DNA of 15,499 nt from Clostridia bacterium (GTDB lineage Bacteria > Aerophobota > Aerophobia > Aerophobales > AE-B3A): assembly GCA_030610745.1 (NCBI GenBank), contig JAUWRC010000019.1, positions 1-15,499 of the forward strand. The letters are read 5' to 3'. Both the position numbers and the translations under genes were made by a program. The notes below the pieces were generated by a model that did no database searches, was not told the origin of the DNA, and saw only the letters and a list, made by a program, of their open reading frames with translations. Shown piece after piece: positions 12,534 through 15,499 of the stretch. The first letter of the stretch is position 1. Each line of letters starts with the position of its first letter.

Positions 12534-13547
12534 ATGAAAGCAATAGTTAAGTTAGCTGAAGGAAAAGTTAAATTAATGGAGATTCCGGAGCCGGTGCCGA
12601 AGCCGAATCAGGTAAAGGTCAAGGTGAAGGCAGCCGGAATCTGCGGGACCGACATTCACGGCTATTCTGCTCTTCGTCCTCCTGTAGTTCTGGGACATGA
12701 GGTAGCTGGAGAGGTAATAGAAGTAGGGAAGGGGGTCAAGAGAATTAAGATAGGTGATAGGGTAACTTCTGAGACAACCGATTATGTTTGTGGAAAATGT
12801 AGATTCTGTCAGAGTGGAGATTACAATTTATGTTCCGAACGTCGAGGTTTAGGCTCAAAAGTTAATGGAGCTTTTGCCGAGTATTTTGTTATATGGGAGA
12901 AGAGCATTCATAAACTTCCCTCTAATATTGATTTTACCACTGGCGCTCTTAGTGAACCACTAGCTTGTGCTACTCATGCTGTTATGGAGCAGGCTAAGGT
13001 TCTGGCAAATGAGGTGGTTCTTGTCTTGGGGCCAGGCCCTTTTGGTTTATTGGTCACTCAAGTTGCTAGAGCACAAGGAGCTACAGTGGTCATCTGTGGG
13101 ACCGCGGGTGATGAATCTCGGTTAGCTCTGGCTAAGAAATTTGGAGCAAATGAGGCCATTAATCTTCAAAGTCAAGACATAGGCGAGCTTCTTAAAAAGT
13201 TAACCAATGGTTATGGAGCAGATGTTGTCTTTGAGTGCTCTGGAACTCTTGCCGCAGTTCATTCAGGATTGGAATTAGTTAGAAAAAAGGGTAGATATGT
13301 GCAGGCAGGAATCCTTCACCAGTCAGTTAGCCTCGATTTTGACCAGATTCTTTTTGACAGGGAAATAACCTTAATTGGCTCCCGCACTCAGAAGCCCTCA
13401 GCCTGGATTAAGGCACTAGAATTAATGAGGCAGGAAAGGGTTGATCTTAAATCGTTAGTAACAGATAAGCTGCCCTTAACTCAATGGGAGGAGGGTTTTA
13501 GAAGAGCAAGGGAAAGAAGTTCTATTAAAGTATTACTTTATCCTTAA
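12534..13547 (+). CDS. Zinc-dependent medium-chain dehydrogenase (sorbitol/threonine dehydrogenase-like)
   Basis: This 337-aa MDR enzyme is related to adh1 but clearly divergent. The catalytic zinc site is C37 (GICGTD), H55 with E56 (GHE) and E141 (SEPLAC). The structural zinc loop is C86, C89, C92 and C100. The nucleotide-binding motif GPGPFG is at 166-171. The strand after it ends in VVICGTAGDE, without the aspartate that normally binds the adenosine ribose in NAD-dependent members, so NADP or another preference is possible. The substrate is unknown; polyols, threonine or diols are all compatible. ATG 12534 matches the family start (MKAIVKL). It is probably co-transcribed with the preceding dehydrogenase, and a small zinc-ribbon gene follows. 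Confidence 0.9.
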   Translation: MKAIVKLAEGKVKLMEIPEPVPKPNQVKVKVKAAGICGTDIHGYSALRPPVVLGHEVAGEVIEVGKGVKRIKIGDRVTSETTDYVCGKCRFCQSGDYNLCSERRGLGSKVNGAFAEYFVIWEKSIHKLPSNIDFTTGALSEPLACATHAVMEQAKVLANEVVLVLGPGPFGLLVTQVARAQGATVVICGTAGDESRLALAKKFGANEAINLQSQDIGELLKKLTNGYGADVVFECSGTLAAVHSGLELVRKKGRYVQAGILHQSVSLDFDQILFDREITLIGSRTQKPSAWIKALELMRQERVDLKSLVTDKLPLTQWEEGFRRARERSSIKVLLYP

Positions 13548-13621
13548 GAAAATTGTCCCGAGGCACATGTTGGCAATTTATGAAAATATGATAGAATAGA
13601 TATAGATAAAGGAGGAAAAAG

Positions 13622-13939
13622 ATAGTCAAGCAAGTAAGAACAACTCTTATGTGCAGCCGATGCTTCACTGAAGCTCCTACTCTCATTACCTATGTGGGGG
13701 ATTCTATTGTGAAGATAGAGTGTGAAAAGTGTGGTTACGTATTCAGAGTTTCCAAAGCAACGCTTTGTTCTCATCTGCTTTCTAATTGGGAAACGAGGTC
13801 TTTCAGTAAACCCTTAAGGCTGGCAAAGGAAATCAGGAATGATCCTTCCCGCTTTATCCTAACTTTTCCTTTCCGAGTTATGAGTAAGCCATTAAGAATG
13901 GTCAGAGAAGTAGCAAGGGTTGTATCTCGTGAATCGTGA
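13622..13939 (+). CDS. Small zinc-ribbon protein, probable AUA start
   Basis: This is a 105-aa protein if translation begins at the ATA at 13622, or 96 aa from ATG 13649. The ATA is placed exactly 6 nt after a strong GGAGG (13611-13615, within AAAGGAGG), while ATG 13649 has no such site, and the extra residues VKQVRTTL are free of stops. A zinc ribbon is formed by C11-x2-C14 and C34-x2-C37 (AUA numbering). The C-terminal half carries two copies of a basic amphipathic segment, SKPLRLAKEIR and SKPLRMVREVA, 27 residues apart. The last residues (about SRES) come from a heptad array. I do not recognise a named family. The zinc ribbon and basic tail suggest nucleic-acid or membrane-surface binding, which is inference. 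Confidence 0.65.
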   Translation: MVKQVRTTLMCSRCFTEAPTLITYVGDSIVKIECEKCGYVFRVSKATLCSHLLSNWETRSFSKPLRLAKEIRNDPSRFILTFPFRVMSKPLRMVREVARVVSRES

Positions 13940-13976
13940 ATCGTATCTCGTATTGCGCCGTGCGTGATGCGTATTG
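13921..13976. repeat. Heptad tandem repeat (CGTATTG/CGTGAAT type, x8)
   Basis: Eight in-phase 7-bp units (TGTATCT, CGTGAAT twice, CGTATCT, CGTATTG, CGCCGTG, CGTGATG, CGTATTG) begin inside the end of the zinc-ribbon gene and combine the unit types seen separately at 5298 and 8221. Confidence 0.88.
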
Positions 13977-14046
13977 TATGTCTGCCCATTCTTTACGAGA
14001 GCACCTGGCCAAAATTCTATTTTTGGTATTTTATAAATCACTGCTA

Positions 14047-14068
14047 GTCGGATAAATCCGACCGCTAC
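14047..14068 (-). repeat. REP-like 22-bp palindrome (arms CGG/CCG)
   Basis: Reverse-oriented copy with loop ATTTAT. It lies in the convergent spacer between the zinc-ribbon gene and argJ, where a hairpin could end both transcripts. Confidence 0.88.
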
Positions 14069-14079
14069 TCTTTTATTTA

Positions 14080-14110
14080 CTATCCGCTAAACGCTACCCG
14101 CTATACGCTA
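14080..14110. repeat. Heptad tandem repeat (CTAYNCG type), inverted partner of 12441-12471
   Basis: CTATCCG, CTAAACG, CTACCCG, CTATACG and a partial CTA are in phase. The array differs by one base from the reverse complement of 12441-12471 and lies four bases beyond the argJ stop codon. Confidence 0.88.
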
Positions 14111-14113
14111 GCA

Positions 14114-15379
14114 TCATACGTATCGCTTATTAATCTTTACATATTGCTCAGTTAAATCACATCCCCAGAAGGTAGTCTGGCAACTTCCCTGATTTAGTTG
14201 AATGGTTATCCTTATCTCATCCTCTTTCAAAACTTCCCTTAGTCTCTTTTCTACTAAATCTATTCCTACTCCTATTCCTCCTTTTACTGCCAATATCTCG
14301 TCGAAATAAATATCTACTTTATTGGGATCTATTTTTGCGTGAGCTGCTCCTAAGGCTGCCATTACTCTTCCCACTCCCAAACCTGCCATTACTCTTCCCC
14401 AGTTAGAATGAGTAGCAGCCATTGCTGTTTTTAACAGAGTGGAGTTAGCTACCGCTTTAGCTATCCTTCGAGCATCTTTGGGAAAAGCTGCTCCTTTTAC
14501 CTTCACCTCCATAAATCTGGTAGCTCCTTCACCATCACGGACAATCAGCTTGGCTAAAGAAATACAAACAAAATCCAGAGCCTGGCAGAAATAGTCAAAA
14601 TTTTCATCTTTAACTCTTAACTTTTTTTTCTTACGCCAGGTTTTTATTCTTTTGTTTCTGGCCAGTCCGTTGGCCATGATATATACGGTATCATTAGTGC
14701 TCATATCGCCGTCTATACTAATTTGATTAAAAGATTTATTGACCGCAAGCCTTATAGCCTCTTCCAGAGCATCCTCAGTTATGCAGGCATCAGTAGTAAT
14801 AAAACAGAGCATTGTGGCTAGACTAGGTGAGATCATACCTGCTCCTTTGGCTATCCCCCCTATTTTTACTTTTCCTTTTCCCCTTCTTGGAATATCGGTT
14901 TCTACAGCAATTTCTTTAATGACTCGGTCGGTAGTTAAAATAGCTTTGGCTGCCTCCTCACTTTTTTTGGAGGAAAGAAGGGGTTTGGCCTGCTTTATTC
15001 CGGCCCCAATCTGGAGCATAGGTAGAGGTTTACCTATGTAACCTGTAGAGGCAACCAGGACCATTTCTTCTTTTATCCCCAGCTCCTGGGCAGCTAATCT
15101 AGCCATTTTTTGTGCATCTTGGATGCCTTTCTCGCCGGTGCAGGCATTAGCATTGCCACTATTGGCGAGGATTGCCTGGGCACGTCGACTGCGGATTTTT
15201 TTTATAGAAACCTGAACCGGGGCTGCTTTTACTTTGTTAGTGGTAAACATACCCCAGCTAGTGGCAGGAATTTCTGAATAAATTAAAGCCAGGTCAGGTT
15301 TATTTCTCTTTATTCCGCAATGGACACCAGCTGCCTTAAACCCCTGAGGGGCAGTAATTCCTCCTTGTATCTCTTTCAT
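14114..15379 (-). CDS. argJ: Glutamate N-acetyltransferase / ornithine acetyltransferase ArgJ
   Basis: ArgJ recycles the acetyl group from acetylornithine to glutamate in arginine biosynthesis, and bifunctional forms also make N-acetylglutamate from acetyl-CoA. The 421-aa precursor shows GGITAPQGFKAAG at the start, FTTNKVKAAPV (45-55), ANSGNANACTG (72-82), the oxyanion-hole STG (111-113), KGAGMISPSLATMLCFITTDA (178-198) with autocleavage before nucleophile T189, and DGDMSTNDT (223-231). AAAGGA on the - strand lies 6-7 nt before ATG 15379. One oddity: the usual single NWGRVMAALG block is doubled (GRVMAGLGV then GRVMAALGA, residues 328-345) by a 27-bp in-frame duplication. Whether mono- or bifunctional cannot be decided from sequence alone. 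Confidence 0.95.
   Translation of the reverse strand: MKEIQGGITAPQGFKAAGVHCGIKRNKPDLALIYSEIPATSWGMFTTNKVKAAPVQVSIKKIRSRRAQAILANSGNANACTGEKGIQDAQKMARLAAQELGIKEEMVLVASTGYIGKPLPMLQIGAGIKQAKPLLSSKKSEEAAKAILTTDRVIKEIAVETDIPRRGKGKVKIGGIAKGAGMISPSLATMLCFITTDACITEDALEEAIRLAVNKSFNQISIDGDMSTNDTVYIMANGLARNKRIKTWRKKKKLRVKDENFDYFCQALDFVCISLAKLIVRDGEGATRFMEVKVKGAAFPKDARRIAKAVANSTLLKTAMAATHSNWGRVMAGLGVGRVMAALGAAHAKIDPNKVDIYFDEILAVKGGIGVGIDLVEKRLREVLKEDEIRITIQLNQGSCQTTFWGCDLTEQYVKINKRYV
14356..14409. repeat. argJ: 27-bp tandem duplication inside argJ
   Basis: CTGCCATTACTCTTCCC occurs at 14356-14372 and again at 14383-14399, an offset of exactly 27 bp, and similarity extends leftward through CTCC[CT]AA. The reading frame is kept and nine residues are added. 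Confidence 0.85.
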
Positions 15380-15403
15380 ATTCTATCCTTTCCCTGTGTC
15401 CTT

Positions 15404-15425
15404 GTGCGATAAATCGCACCGCTAC
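15404..15425 (-). repeat. REP-like 22-bp palindrome (arms GCG/CGC)
   Basis: This reverse-oriented copy lies 25 bp upstream of the argJ start. Its CGCTAC end runs straight into heptads CTATACG, CTACCCG, CTATGCG (15425-15445). No gene is evident from here to the window end. Confidence 0.88.
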
Positions 15426-15499
15426 TATACGCTACCCGCTATGCGTTATCTTTTAATTTAGTCCCATTGTCTCTTTGAACCCACACATAATGTTCATAT

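Noticed and set aside
14739..15041. 100-codon + strand frame opposite argJ
   Set aside because: Antisense shadow of a strongly conserved gene, no ribosome-binding site or family signature.

Overview
The window looks like a piece of a moderately AT-rich genome from an uncultivated bacterium. The housekeeping genes are bacterial (nfo, hisA, hisI, a SpoIID/LytB-domain protein, a DUF151 nuclease, argJ), but phosphoglycerate mutase is the archaeal-type cofactor-independent enzyme, as in several deep-branching and candidate phyla. The phylum cannot be fixed from this sequence alone. An Omnitrophota- or Aerophobota-like lineage is only a guess.

Layout. (1) 1-5846, all on the + strand: nfo (endonuclease IV), hisA-hisI overlapping by 13 bp, a secreted SpoIID/LytB protein, apgM and a BFN/DUF151 protein, separated by repeat-rich spacers. 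(2) 5847-8241, a strikingly AT-rich accessory island: 700 bp of gene-free DNA with IS-end-like repeats, an unrecognised 62-aa basic protein, a 90-bp element bounded by perfect 15-bp inverted repeats, an unrecognised 300-aa protein with a C-terminal membrane anchor, and an orphan AbrB/MazE-type antitoxin with its own promoter and operator-like palindrome. (3) 8318-10265: genes for the alpha and beta subunits of a thiamine-diphosphate-dependent 2-oxo acid (or acetoin) dehydrogenase E1, overlapping. (4) 10444-11161, a more GC-rich accessory insert on the - strand: a textbook integron attC site fused to the end of a BrnT/BrnA-type toxin-antitoxin cassette, then a truncated DUF5615 PIN-like toxin remnant. 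(5) 11414-13939: two zinc-dependent medium-chain dehydrogenases and a small zinc-ribbon protein. (6) 14114-15379, - strand: argJ of arginine biosynthesis, carrying a 27-bp in-frame tandem duplication.

Most spacers are built from two kinds of repeat. The first is a 22-bp REP-like element with a 5' GTAG head and a hairpin; eight copies are present, and their 3-bp stem arms change in a compensatory way from copy to copy. The second is a set of tandem repeats with different sequences but always a 7-bp period, found in at least thirteen places. These repeats run into several gene ends, so naive ORF calls for hisA, adh1 and the DUF151 gene are extended into repeat DNA. Realistic starts are GTG 1310, TTG 11414 and ATG 5355. 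Two genes (the zinc-ribbon protein and brnT) appear to begin at AUA codons.

Functionally, the E1 pair and the two dehydrogenases may form a split carbon-oxidation module (for example acetoin/diol or polyol oxidation), interrupted by the integron cassette. No E2 or E3 subunit is present. Three separate toxin-antitoxin traces within 3.2 kb mark the middle of the window as a turnover hotspot.
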